Assembly: GCA_963662175.1 (NCBI GenBank)
Contig: OY759227.1
Span: 528,501-592,500, forward strand
DNA from: Aradus depressus
Taxonomy: Eukaryota > Arthropoda > Insecta > Hemiptera > Aradidae
Reading direction: 5' to 3'
Length of the DNA stretch: 64,000 nucleotides
Under the pieces are notes generated by a model, which made no database searches, was not told the DNA's origin, and saw only the letters and a program-made list of their open reading frames with translations. Below, one piece after another: positions 24,957 through 36,845 of the stretch (position 1 is the stretch's first letter; each line of letters begins with the position of its first letter). A program made the position numbers and the translations under genes.

Positions 24957-26267
24957 CTCGAAAACCCAGTTGAGCATCCTTCATGAATTTTTTATCAAGG
25001 GGGCATATTACTATACTTTGTCTATGCAAAGGTTGACGACTCACACTGCTGCCCCACAGTAGGTCCGAAGGAGGGAGTGCTCATTAGAGCTGGGGATGTA
25101 CATTGCTATACTACCTCCATACCCACATTGATATACTACTTCCATACCCCAAAGTAGGTGTGGGACTCTCTGGGTACGTCTCGAAAACCCAGTTGAGCAT
25201 CTTTCAGGAATTTTTTGGCAAGGGGGCGTATTACTTTATTTTGTCTATGCAAAGGTTGAGGACTCACACTGCTGCCCCACAGTAGGTCCGTAGGAGGGAG
25301 TGCTCATTAGAGCTGGGGTGTACATTGCTATACTACCTTCATACCCACATTGATATACTACCTCCATACTGCAAAGTAGGTGTGGGACTCTCTGGGTACG
25401 TCTCGAAAACCCAGTTGAGCATCCTTCAAGAGTTTTTTGGCAAGGGGGCATATTACTATACTGTGTCTATGGAAAGGTTGAGGACTCACACTGCTGGCCC
25501 ACAGTAGGTCCGAAGGAGGGAGTGCTCATTAGAGCTGTGGGTGTACATTGCTATACTACCTCCATACCTCAAAGTAGGTGTGGGACTCTCTGGGTACGTC
25601 CCGAAAACCCAGTTGAGCATCCTTCATGAATTTTTTGGCAAGGGGGCATATTACTATACTTTGTCTATGCAAAGGTTGAGGACTCACACTGCTGCCCCAC
25701 AGTAGGTCCGAAGGACGGAGTGCTCATTACAGCTGGGGATGTACATTGCTATACTTCCTCCATACCCACATTGATTTACTACCTCCATACCCCAAAGTAG
25801 GTGTGGGACTCTCTGGGTACGTCTCGAAAACCCAGTTGAGCATCCTTCAGGAATTTTTTGGCAAGGGGGCATATTACTATACTTTGTCTATGCAAAGGTT
25901 GAGGACTCACACTGCTGCCCCACAGTAGGTCCGAAGGACGGAGTGCTCATTACAGCTGGGGATGTACATTGCTATACTTCCTCCATACCCACATTGATAT
26001 ACTACCTCCATACCCCAAAGTAGGTGTGGGACTCTCTGGGTACGTCTCGAAAACCCAGTTGAGCATCCTTCAGGAATTTTTTGTCAAGGGGGCATATTAC
26101 TATACTTTGTCTATGCAAAGGTTGAGGACTCACACTGCTGCCCCACAGTACGTCCGAAGGAGGGAGTGCTCATTAGAGCTGGGGTGTACATTGCTATACT
26201 ACCTTCATACCCACATTGATATACTACCTCCATACCCCAAAGTAGGTGTGGGACTCTCTGGGTACGT
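24957..26267 (+). repeat. 1311-bp six-monomer unit derived from the cassette, copy 1
   Basis: Monomers at 24957, 25180, 25402 (198 bp), 25600, 25823 and 26046. It is the five-monomer cassette with a 25-bp deletion in monomer (iii) and one extra monomer (25823, ttggcaagg with ccgaaggacgg and cattgatttac just before it). cagtacgtcc recurs near 26,150. Confidence 0.88.
25402..25599 (+). repeat. 198-bp monomer (25-bp deletion)
   Basis: Ends with tactacctccatacctcaaag, a single copy of the internal repeat with T for C. This base is shared only with the next short monomer, 1311 bp away. The deletion here sits on the ttcaagag and ctgtgtctatgg background, unlike the short copies at 42-61 kb. It therefore looks like an independent event, or one moved by recombination. 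Confidence 0.9.
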
Positions 26268-27355
26268 CTCGAAAACCCAGTTGAGCATCCTTCATGAATT
26301 TTTTATCAAGGGGGCATATTACTATACTTTGTCTATGCAAAGGTTGACGACTCACACTGCTGCCCCACAGTAGGTCCGAAGGAGGGAGTGCTCATTAGAG
26401 CTGGGGATGTACATTGCTATACTACCTCCATACCCACATTGATATACTACTTCCATACCCCAAAGTAGGTGTGGGACTCTCTGGGTACGTCTCGAAAACC
26501 CAGTTGAGCATCTTTCAGGAATTTTTTGGCAAGGGGGCGTATTACTTTATTTTGTCTATGCAAAGGTTGAGGACTCACACTGCTGCCCCACAGTAGGTCC
26601 GTAGGAGGGAGTGCTCATTAGAGCTGGGGTGTACATTGCTATACTACCTTCATACCCACATTGATATACTACCTCCATACTGCAAAGTAGGTGTGGGACT
26701 CTCTGGGTACGTCTCGAAAACCCAGTTGAGCATCCTTCAAGAGTTTTTTGGCAAGGGGGCATATTACTATACTGTGTCTATGGAAAGGTTGAGGACTCAC
26801 ACTGCTGGCCCACAGTAGGTCCGAAGGAGGGAGTGCTCATTAGAGCTGTGGGTGTACATTGCTATACTACCTCCATACCTCAAAGTAGGTGTGGGACTCT
26901 CTGGGTACGTCCCGAAAACCCAGTTGAGCATCCTTCATGAATTTTTTGGCAAGGGGGCATATTACTATACTTTGTCTATGCAAAGGTTGAGGATTCACAC
27001 TGCTGCCCCACAGTAGGTCCGAAGGACGGAGTGCTCATTATTGCTGGGGATGTACATTGCTATACTTCCTCCATACCCACATTGATTTACTACCTCCATA
27101 CCCCAAAGTAGGTGTGGGACTCTCTGGGTACGTCTCGAAAACCCAGTTGAGCATCCTTCAGGAATTTTTTGGCAAGGGGGCATATTACTATACTTTGTCT
27201 ATGCAAAGGTTGAGGACTCACACTGCTGCCCCACAGTAGGTCCGAAGGAGGGAGTGCTCATTAGAGCTGGGGTGTACATTGCTACACTACCTTCATACCC
27301 ACATTGATATACTACCTCCATACCCCAAAGTAGGTGTGGGACTCTCTGGGTACGT
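26268..27355 (+). repeat. 1311-bp six-monomer unit, partial copy 2
   Basis: Monomers (i), (ii), (iii, 198 bp), (iv) and the extra monomer recur 1311 bp downstream (26268, 26491, 26713, 26911, 27134). The sequence then switches to a gctacactacc and cttcgtctttg type at about 27.3 kb. Private changes are gaggattcac near 26,991 and attattgctgg near 27,037. Confidence 0.86.
26713..26910 (+). repeat. 198-bp monomer (25-bp deletion)
   Basis: Copy of the 25402 monomer in the second 1311-bp unit, with the same catacctcaaag. Confidence 0.9.
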
Positions 27356-28242
27356 CTCGAAAACCCAGTTGAGCATCCTTCAGGAATTTTTTGGCAAGGG
27401 GGCATATTACTATACTTCGTCTTTGCAAAGGTTGAGGACACACTGCTGCCCCACAGTAGGTCCGAAGGAGGGAGTGCTCATTAGAGCTGGGGGTATACAT
27501 TGCTATACTACCTTCATACCCTCATTGATATACTACCTCCATACCCCAAAGTAGGTGTGGGACTCTCTGGGTACGTCTCGAAAACCCAGTTGAGCATCCT
27601 TCAGGAATTTTTTGGCAAGGGGGCATATTACTATACTGTGTCTATGCAAAGGTTTAGGACTCACACTGCTGCCCCACAGTAGGTCCGAAGGAGGGAGTGC
27701 TCATTAGAGCTGGGGATGTACATTGCTATACTACCTCCATACCCACATTGATATACTACTTCCATACCCCAAAGTAGGTGTGGGACTCTCTGGGTACGTC
27801 TCGAAAACCCAGTTGAGCATCCTTCAGGAATTTTTTGGCAAGGAGCATATTACTATACTTCGTCTTTGCAAAGGTTGAGGACACACTGCTGCCCCACAGT
27901 AGGTCCGAAGGAGGGAGTGCTCATTAGAGCTGGGGGTATACATTGCTATACTACCTTCATACCCTCATTGATATACTACCTCCATACCCCAAAGTAGGTG
28001 TGGGACTCTCTGGGTACGTCTCGAAAACCCAGTTGAGCATCCTTCAGGAATTTTTTGGCAAGGGGGCATATTACTATACTGTGTCTATGCAAAGGTTTAG
28101 GACTCACACTGCTGCCCCACAGTAGGTCCGAAGGAGGGAGTGCTCATTAGAGCTGGGGATGTACATTGCTATACTACCTCCATACCCACATTGATATACT
28201 ACTTCCATACCCCAAAGTAGGTGTGGGACTCTCTGGGTACGT
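27356..28242 (+). repeat. Tandem dimer duplication (444 + 443 bp)
   Basis: The pair at 27356/27577 recurs at 27800/28020. The first monomer of each has cttcgtctttgcaaagg and ggacacactg; the second has ctgtgtctatgcaaaggttta. The second copy lost a base in the G run (ggcaaggagcat near 27,838), hence 443 bp. The first monomer also has taccctcattg at its right end. Confidence 0.86.
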
Positions 28243-28550
28243 CTCGAAAACCCAGTTGAGCATCTTTCAGGAATTTTTTGGCAAGGGGGCGTATTGTTTT
28301 ACTTTGTCTATGCATAAATTGAGGACACACTGCTGCCGCACAGTAGGTCCGAAGGAGGGAGTGCTCAATAGAGCTGGGGGTATACATTGCTATACTACCT
28401 CCATACCCACATTGATATACTACCTCCATACCCCAAAGTAGGTGTGGGACTCTCTGGGTACGTCTCGAAAACCCAGTTGAGCATCCTTCAGGAATTTTTT
28501 GGCAAGGGGGCATATTACTATACTTTGTCTATGCAAAGGTTGAGGACTCA

Positions 28551-29218
28551 CACTGCTGCCCCACAGTAGGTCCGAAGAAGGGAGTGCTCATTAGAGCTGG
28601 GGATGTACATTGCTATACTTCGTCCATACCCACATTCATATACTACCTCCATACTCCAAAGTAGGTTTGGGACTCTCTGGGTACGTCCCGAAAACCCAGT
28701 TGAGCATCCTTCATGAATTTTTTGGCAAGGTGGCGTATTACTTTACTTTGTCTATGCAAAGGTTGAGGACTCACACTGCTGCCCCACAGTAGGTCCGAAG
28801 GAGGGAGTGCTCATTGGAGCTGGAGTGTACATTGCTATAATACCTTCATACCCACATTGATATACTACCTCCATACCCCAAAGTAGGTGTGGGACTCTCT
28901 GGGTACGTCTCGAAAACCCAGTTGAGCATCCTTCAAGAATTTTTTGGCAAGGGGGCATATTAATATACTGTGTCTATGGAAAGGTTGAGGACTCACACTG
29001 CTGGCCCACAGTAGGTCCGAAGGAGGGAGTGCTCATTAGAGCTGGGGATGTACATTGCTATACTACCTCCATACCCACATTGATATACTACTTCCATACC
29101 CCAAAGTGGGTGTGGGACTCTCTGGGTACGTCTCGAAAACCCAGATGAGCATCCTTCAGGAATTTTTTGGCAAGGGGGCGTATTACTTTATTTTGTCTAT
29201 GCAAAGGTTGAGGACTCA
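28551..29218 (+). repeat. 668-bp trimer duplication, copy 1
   Basis: Three monomers sharing ccgaagaaggg, ggtttgggac with cccgaaaacc, attggagctggagtg with gctataatacc, and cccagatgagc recur 668 bp downstream. Copy 1 has private cttcgtccat (28,619), gcaaggtggcg and ttaatatac. Confidence 0.87.
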
Positions 29219-29886
29219 CACTGCTGCCCCACAGTAGGTCCGAAGAAGGGAGTGCTCATTAGAGCTGGGGATGTACATTGCTATACTTCCTCCATACCCA
29301 CATTCATATACTACCTCCATACTCCAAAGTAGGTTTGGGACTCTCTGGGTACGTCCCGAAAACCCAGTTGAGCATCCTTCATGAATTTTTTGGCAAGGGG
29401 GCGTATTACTTTACTTTGTCTATGCAAAGGTTGAGGACTCACACTGCTGCCCCACAGTAGGTCCGAAGGAGGGAGTGCTCATTGGAGCTGGAGTGTACAT
29501 TGCTATAATACCTTCATACCCACATTGATATACTACCTCCATACCCCAAAGTAGGTGTGGGACTCTCTGGGTACGTCTCGAAAACCCAGTTGAGCATCCT
29601 TCAAGAATTTTTTGGCAAGGGGGCATATTACTATACTGTGTCTATGGAAAGGTTGAGGACTCACACTGCTGGCCCACAGTAGGTCCGAAGGAGGGAGTGC
29701 TCATTAGAGCTGGGGATGTACATTGCTATACTACCTCCATACCCACATTGATATACTACTTCCATACCCCAAAGTGGGTGTGGGACTCTCTGGGTACGTC
29801 TCGAAAACCCAGATGAGCATCCTTCAGGAATTTTTTGGCAAGGGGGCGTATTACTTTATTTTGTCTATGCAAAGGTTGAGGACTCA
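29219..29886 (+). repeat. 668-bp trimer duplication, copy 2
   Basis: Second copy of the trimer (monomer boundaries at 29355, 29577 and 29800) without the private changes of copy 1. After 29,886 it runs into ccgtagg and ctgcaaag monomers of the five-monomer cassette family. Confidence 0.87.
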
Positions 29887-32800
29887 CACTGCTGCCCCAC
29901 AGTAGGTCCGTAGGAGGGAGTGCTCATTAGAGCTGGGGTGTACATTGCTATACTACCTTCATACCCACATTGATATACTACCTCCATACTGCAAAGTAGG
30001 TGTGGGACTCTCTGGGTACGTCTCGAAAACCCAGTTGAGCATCCTTCAAGAATTTTTTGGCAAGGGGGCATATTACTATACTGTGTCTATGGAAAGGTTG
30101 AGGACTCACACTGCTGGCCCACAGTAGGTCCGAAGGAGGGAGTGCTCATTAGAGCTGTGGGTGTACATTGCTATACTACCTTCATACCCACATTGATATA
30201 CTACCTCCATACCCCAAAGTAGGTGTGGGACTCTCTGGGTACGTCCCGAAAACCCAGTTGAGCATCCTTCATGAATTTTTTGGCAAGGGGGCATATTACT
30301 ATACTTTGTCTATGCAAAGGTTGAGGACTCACACTGCTGCCCCACAGTAGGTCCGAAGGACGGAGTGCTCATTACAGCTGGGGATGTACATTGCTATACT
30401 TCCTCCATATCCACATTGATATACTACCTCCATACCCCAAAGTAGGTGTGGGACTCTCTGGGTACGTCTCGAAAACCCAGTTGAGCATCCTTCAGGAATT
30501 TTTTGTCAAGGGGGCATATTACTATACTTTGTCTATGCAAAGGTTGAGGACTCACACTGCTGCCCCACAGTAGGTCCGAAGGAGGGAGTGCTCATTAGAG
30601 CTGGGGATGTACATTGCTATACTTCCTCCATACCCACATTGATATACTACCTCCATACCCCAAAGTAGGTGTGGGACTCTCTGGGTACGTCTCGAAAACC
30701 CAGTTGAGCATCCTTCAGGAATTTTTTGGCAAGGGGGCATATTACTATACTGTGTCTATGCAAAGGTTTAGGACTCACACTGCTGCCCCACAGTAGGTCC
30801 GAAGGAGGGAGTGCTCATTAGAGCTGGGGATGTACATTGCTATACTACCTCCATACCCACATTGATATACTACTTCCATACCCCAAAGTAGGTGTGGGAC
30901 TCTCTGGGTACGTCTCGAAAACCCAGTTGAGCATCCTTCAGGAATTTTTTGGCAAGGGGGCATATTACTATACTTCGTCTTTGCAAAGGTTGAGGACACA
31001 CTGCTGCCCCACAGTAGGTCCGAAGGAGGGAGTGCTCATTAGAGCTGGGGGTATACATTGCTATACTACCTTCATACCCTCATTGATATACTACCTCCAT
31101 ACCCCAAAGTAGGTGTGGGACTCTCTGGGTACGTCTCGAAAACCCAGTTGAGCATCCTTCAGGAATTTTTTGGCAAGGGGGCATATTACTATACTGTGTC
31201 TATGCAAAGGTTTAGGACTCACACTGCTGCCCCACAGTAGGTCCGAAGGAGGGAGTGCTCATTAGAGCTGGGGATGTACATTGCTATACTACCTCCATAC
31301 CCACATTGATATACTACTTCCATACCCCAAAGTAGGTGTGGGACTCTCTGGGTACGTCTCGAAAACCCAGTTGAGCATCCTTCAGGAATTTTTTGGCAAG
31401 GGGGCATATTACTATACTTTGTCTATGCAAAGGTTGAGGACTCACACTGCTGCCCCACAGTAGGTCCGAAGAAGGGAGTGCTCATTAGAGCTGGGGATGT
31501 ACATTGCTATACTTCCTCTATACCCACATTCATATACTACCTCCATACTCCAAAGTAGGTGTGGGACTCTCTGGGTACGTCCCGAAAACCCAGTTGAGCA
31601 TCCTTCATGAATTTTTTGGCAAGGGGGCGTATTACTTTACTTTGTCTATGCAAAGGTTGAGGACTCACACTGCTGCCCCACAGTAGGTCCGAATTAGGGA
31701 GTGCTCATTAGAGCTGGAGTGTACATTGCTATAATACCTTCATACCCACATTGATATACTACCTCCATACCCCAAAGTAGGTGTGGGACTCTCTGGGTAC
31801 GTCTCGAAAACCCAGTTGAGCATCCTTCAAGAATTTTTTGGCAAGGGGGCATATTACTATACTGTGTCTATGGAAAGGTTGAGGACTCACACTGCTGGCC
31901 CACAGTAGGTCCGAAGGAGGGAGTGCTCATTAGAGCTGTGGGTGTATATTGCTATACTACCTCCATACCCACATTGATATACTACTTCCATACCCCAAAG
32001 TGGGTGTGGGACTCTCTGGGTACGTCTCGAAAACCCAGATGAGCATCTTTCAGGAATTTTTTGGCAAGGGGGCGTATTACTTTATTTTGTCTATGCAAAG
32101 GTTGAGGACTCACACTGCTGCCCCACAGTAGGTCCGTAGGAGGGAGTGCTCATTAGAGCTGGGGTGTACATTGCTATACTACCTTCATACCCACATTGAT
32201 ATACTACCTCCATACTGCAAAGTAGGTGTGAGACTCTCTGGGTACGTCTCGAAAACCCAGTTGAGCATCCTTCAAGAATTTTTTGGCAAGGGGGCATATT
32301 ACTATACTGTGTCTATGGAAAGGTTGAGGACTCACACTGCTGGCCCACAGTAGGTCCGAAGGAGGGAGTGCTCATTAGAGCTGTGGGTGTACATTGCTAT
32401 ACTACCTTCATACCCACATTGATATACTACCTCCATACCCCAAAGTAGGTGTGGGACTCTCTGGGTACGTCCCGAAAACCCAGTTGAGCATCCTTCATGA
32501 ATTTTTTGGCAAGGGGGCATATTACTATACTTTGTCTATGCAAAGGTTGAGGACTCACACTGCTGCCCCACAGTAGGTCCGAAGGACGGAGTGCTCATTA
32601 CAGCTGGGGATGTACATTGCTATACTTCCTCCATACCCACATTGATATACTACCTCCATACCCCAAAGTAGGTGTGGGACTCTCTGGGTACGTCTCGAAA
32701 ACCCAGTTGAGCATCCTTCAGGAATTTTTTGTCAAGGGGGCATATTACTATACTTTGTCTATGCAAAGGTTGAGGACTCACACTGCTGCCCCACAGTAGG

Positions 32801-34179
32801 TCCGAAGAAGGGAGTGCTCATTAGAGCTGGGGATGTACATTGCTATACTTCCTCCATACCCACATTCATATACTACCTTCATACTCCAAAGTAGGTGTGG
32901 GATTCTCTGGGTACGTCCCGAAAACCCAGTTGAGCATCCTTCATGAATTTTTTGGCAAGGGGGCGTATTACTTTCCTTTGTCTATGCAAAGGTTGAGGAC
33001 TCACACTGCTGCCCCACAGTAGGTCCGAATTAGGGAGTGCTCATTAGAGCTGGAGTGTACATTGCTATAATACCTTCATACCCACATTGATATACTACCT
33101 CCATACCCCAAAGTAGGTGTGGGACTCTCTGGGTACGTCTCGAAAACCCAGTTGAGCATCCTTCAAGAATTTTTTGGCAAGGGGGCATATTACTATACTG
33201 TGTCTATGGAAAGGTTAAGGACTCACACTGCTGGCCCACAGTAGGTCCGAAGGAGGGAGTGCTCATTAGAGCTGTGGGTGTATATTGCTATACTACCTTC
33301 ATACCCACATTGATATACTACCTCCATACCCCAAAGTAGGTGTGGGACTCTCTGGGTACGTCTCGAAAACCCAGTTGAGCATCCTTCAGGAATTTTTTGG
33401 CAAGGAGGCATATTACTATACTTTGTCTATGCAAAGGTTGAGGACTCACACTGCTGCCCCACAGTAGGTCCGTAGGAGGGAGTGCTCATTAGAGCTGGGG
33501 TGTACATTGCTATACTACCTTCATACCCACATTGATATACTACCTCCATACCCCAAAGTAGGTGTGGGACTCTCTGGGTACGTCCCGAAAACCCAGTTGA
33601 GCATCCTTCATGAATTTTTTGGCAAGGGGGCATATTACTATACTTTGTCTATGCAAAGGTTGAGGACTCACACTGCTGCCCCACAGTAGGTCCGAAGGAC
33701 GGAGTGCTCATTACAGCTGGGGATGTACATTGCTATACTTCCTACATACCCACATTGATATACTACCTCCATACCCCAAAGTAGGTGTGGGACTCTCTGG
33801 GTACGTCTCGAAAACCCAGTTGAGCATCCTTCAGGAATTTTTTGTCAAGGGGGCATATTACTATACTTTGTCTATGCAAAGGTTGAGGACTCACACTGCT
33901 GCCCCACAGTAGGTCCGAAGGAGGGAGTGCTCATTAGAGCTGGGGTGTACATTGCTATACTACCTTCATACCCACATTGATATACTACCTCCATACCCCA
34001 AAGTAGGTGTGGGACTCTCTGGGTACGTCTCGAAAACCCAGTTGAGCATCCTTCAGGAATTTTTTGGCAAGGGGGCATATTACTATACTTTGTCTATGCA
34101 AAGGTTGAGGACTCACACTGCTGCCCCACAGTAGGTCCGAAGGAGGGAGTGCTCATTAAAGCTGGGGATGTACATTGCT
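29887..34179 (+). repeat. Mosaic segment with 2226-bp spaced cassette fragments
   Basis: Nineteen or so monomers (30022 to 34029). Cassette members (iii), (iv) and (v) at about 29.89-30.58 kb recur at about 32.12-32.81 kb, 2226 bp away, and part of the series appears again near 33.5-33.9 kb. Between them lie ctgtgtctatgcaaaggttta types (30691, 31135) and ttcatgaatt types with ccgaattaggg (31,692 and 33,027, 1335 bp apart). No single unit length explains the segment. Confidence 0.75.
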
Positions 34180-34251
34180 ATACTTCCTCCATACCCACAT
34201 TGATATACTACCTCCATACCCCAAAGTAGGTGTGGGACTCTCTGGGTACGT
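34029..34251 (+). repeat. Representative full-length monomer (223 bp)
   Basis: This copy is very close to the majority sequence and can serve as the reference unit. By eye it differs from the consensus at two places: A for G at monomer position 131 (attaaagctgg instead of attagagctgg) and T for A at 157 (atacttcctcc instead of atactacctcc), the latter a common subfamily variant. It carries three CpG sites, at 3, 110 and 221. Restriction motifs GTAC (143 and 218) and GACTC (82 and 209) occur about once per half monomer and would give a ladder on digestion. Confidence 0.95.
34179..34221 (+). repeat. Internal 25-bp direct duplication inside the monomer (example)
   Basis: The 18-base string tatactacctccataccc occurs twice in the consensus monomer, at 151-168 and 176-193, with a 25-bp period (the spacer is acattga). 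In this example the first copy has one change (tatacttcctcc). In many other monomers the first copy reads ctaccttcat. The duplication explains the 198-bp monomers, which have exactly one copy left. It is either an ancestral 25-bp tandem duplication or a recurrent slippage site. Confidence 0.95.
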
Positions 34252-35512
34252 CTCGAAAACCCAGTTGAGCATCCTTCAGGAATTTTTTGGCAAGGGGGCA
34301 TATTACTATACTTTGTCCATGCAAAGGTTGAGGACTCACACTGCTGCCCCACAGTAGGTCCGAAGGAGGGAGTGCTCATTAGAGCTGGGGTGTACATTGC
34401 TACACTACCTTCATACCCACATTGATATACTACCTCCATACCCCAAAGTAGGTGTGGGACTCTCTGGGTACGTCTCGAAAACCCAGTTGAGCATCCTTCA
34501 GGAATTTTTTGGCAAGGGGGCATATTACTATACTTCGTCTTTGCAAAGGTTGAGGACACACTGCTGCCCCACAGTAGGTCCGAAGGAGGGAGTGCTCATT
34601 GGAGCTGGGGGTATACATTGCTATACTACCTTCATACCCTCATTGAAATACTACCTCCATACCCCAAAGTAGGTGTGGGACTCTCTGGGTACGTCTCGAA
34701 AACCCAGTTGAGCATCCTTCAGGAATTTTTTGGCAAGGGGGCATATTACTATACTGTGTCTATGCAAAGGTTTAGGACTCACACTGCTGCCCCACAGTAG
34801 GTCCGAAGGAGGGAGTGCTCATTAGAGCTGGGGATGTACATTGCTATACTACCTCCATACCCACATTGATATACTACTTCCATACCCCAAAGTAGGTTTG
34901 GGACTCTCTGGGTACGTCTCGAAAACCCAGTTGAGCATCTTTCAGGAATTTTTTGGCAAGGGGGCGTATTGTTTTACTTTGTCTATGCAAAGGTTGAGGA
35001 CACACTGCTGCCGCACAGTAGGTCCGAAGGAGGGAGTGCTCAATAGAGCTGGGGGTATACATTGCTATACTACCTTCATACCCACATTGATTTACTACCT
35101 CCATACCCCAAAGTAGGTGTGGGACTCTCTGGGTACGTCTCGAAAACCCAGTTGAGCATCCTTCAGGAATTTTTTGGCAAGGGGGCATATTACTATACTG
35201 TGTCTATGCAAAGGTTGAGGACTCACACTGCTGCCGCGCAGTAGGTCCGAAGGAGGGAGTGCTCAATAGAGCTGGGGGTATACATTGCTATACTACCTTC
35301 ATACCCACATTGATTTACTACCTCCATACCCCAAAGTAGGTGTGGGACTCTCTGGGTACGTCTCGAAAACCCAGTTGAGCATCCTTCAGGAATTTTTTGG
35401 CAAGGGGGCATATTACTATACTGTGTCTATGCAAAGGTTGAGGACTCACACTGCTGCCCCACAGTAGGTTCGAAGGAGGGAGTGCTCATTAGAGCTGGGG
35501 GTGTACATTGCT
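34180..35512 (+). repeat. 1333-bp six-monomer unit, copy 1
   Basis: Starts 34252, 34474, 34695, 34918, 35139 and 35362 (222, 221, 223, 221, 223 and 223 bp). Markers are ttgtccatgcaaagg, cttcgtctttg, ctcattgaaatac, ggtttgggac, gcgtattgttttac, gctgccgcacag with gctcaatagagc, then gctgccgcgcag and cattgatttac. Confidence 0.92.
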
Positions 35513-36845
35513 ATACTTCCTCCATACCCACATTGATATACTACCTCCATACCCCAAAGTAGGTGTGGGACTCTCTGGGTACGTCTCGAAAACCCAGTTG
35601 AGCATCCTTCAGGAATTTTTTGGCAAGGGGGCATATTACTATACTTTGTCCATGCAAAGGTTGAGGACTCACACTGCTGCCCCACAGTAGGTCCGAAGGA
35701 GGGAGTGCTCATTAGAGCTGGGGTGTACATTGCTACACTACCTTCATACCCACATTGATATACTACCTCCATACCCCAAAGTAGGTGTGGGACTCTCTGG
35801 GTACGTCTCGAAAACCCAGTTGAGCATCCTTCAGGAATTTTTTGGCAAGGGGGCATATTACTATACTTCGTCTTTGCAAAGGTTGAGGACACACTGCTGC
35901 CCCACAGTAGGTCCGAAGGAGGGAGTGCTCATTGGAGCTGGGGGTATACATTGCTATACTACCTTCATACCCTCATTGAAATACTACCTCCATACCCCAA
36001 AGTAGGTGTGGGACTCTCTGGGTACGTCTCGAAAACCCAGTTGAGCATCCTTCAGGAATTTTTTGGCAAGGGGGCATATTACTATACTGTGTCTATGCAA
36101 AGGTTTAGGACTCACACTGCTGCCCCACAGTAGGTCCGAAGGAGGGAGTGCTCATTAGAGCTGGGGATGTACATTGCTATACTACCTCCATACCCACATT
36201 GATATACTACTTCCATACCCCAAAGTAGGTTTGGGACTCTCTGGGTACGTGTCGAAAACCCAGTTGAGCATCTTTCAGGAATTTTTTGGCAAGGGGGCGT
36301 ATTGTTTTACTTTGTCTATGCAAAGGTTGAGGACACACTGCTGCCGCACAGTAGGTCCGAAGGAGGGAGTGCTCAATAGAGCTGGGGGTATACATTGCTA
36401 TACTACCTTCATACCCACATTGATTTACTACCTCCATACCCCAAAGTAGGTGTGGGACTCTCTGGGTACGTCTCGAAAACCCAGTTGAGCATCCTTCAGG
36501 AATTTTTTGGCAAGGGGGCATATTACTATACTGTGTCTATGCAAAGGTTGAGGACTCACACTGCTGCCGCGCAGTAGGTCCGAAGGAGGGAGTGCTCAAT
36601 AGAGCTGGGGGTATACATTGCTATACTACCTTCATACCCACATTGATTTACTACCTCCATACCCCAAAGTAGGTGTGGGACTCTCTGGGTACGTCTCGAA
36701 AACCCAGTTGAGCATCCTTCAGGAATTTTTTGGCAAGGGGGCATATTACTATACTGTGTCTATGCAAAGGTTGAGGACTCACACTGCTGCCCCACAGTAG
36801 GTTCGAAGGAGGGAGTGCTCATTAGAGCTGGGGGTGTACATTGCT
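35513..36845 (+). repeat. 1333-bp six-monomer unit, copy 2
   Basis: Same six monomers 1333 bp downstream. The one difference I noticed is gtgtcgaaaac at 36,249 against gtctcgaaaac in copy 1, so the duplication is recent. The left boundary is sharp: attaaagctgg precedes copy 1, and gctgggggtgtac precedes copy 2. Confidence 0.92.

Noticed and set aside
24658..25062. Open reading frames on the + strand (typically 60 codons per monomer, here 134)
   Set aside because: They start at TTG within acattgctatac, end at the cagtag of each monomer, and have no change pattern favouring synonymous sites. The longer one exists only because G became C in cagtag near 24,839 and the next monomer is in frame. 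Repeat by-products, not genes.
31690..31700. Telomere-like ttaggg
   Set aside because: A single chance occurrence within ccgaattaggg (also near 33,027), not tandem.
35460..35480. RNA polymerase III B box (ggttcgaagga), recurring in the gtaggttcgaagg monomers
   Set aside because: The first seven or so bases fit GGTTCGANNCC, but the final CC is missing and no A box lies at the usual upstream distance. It arises by one C-to-T change in ggtccgaagg.
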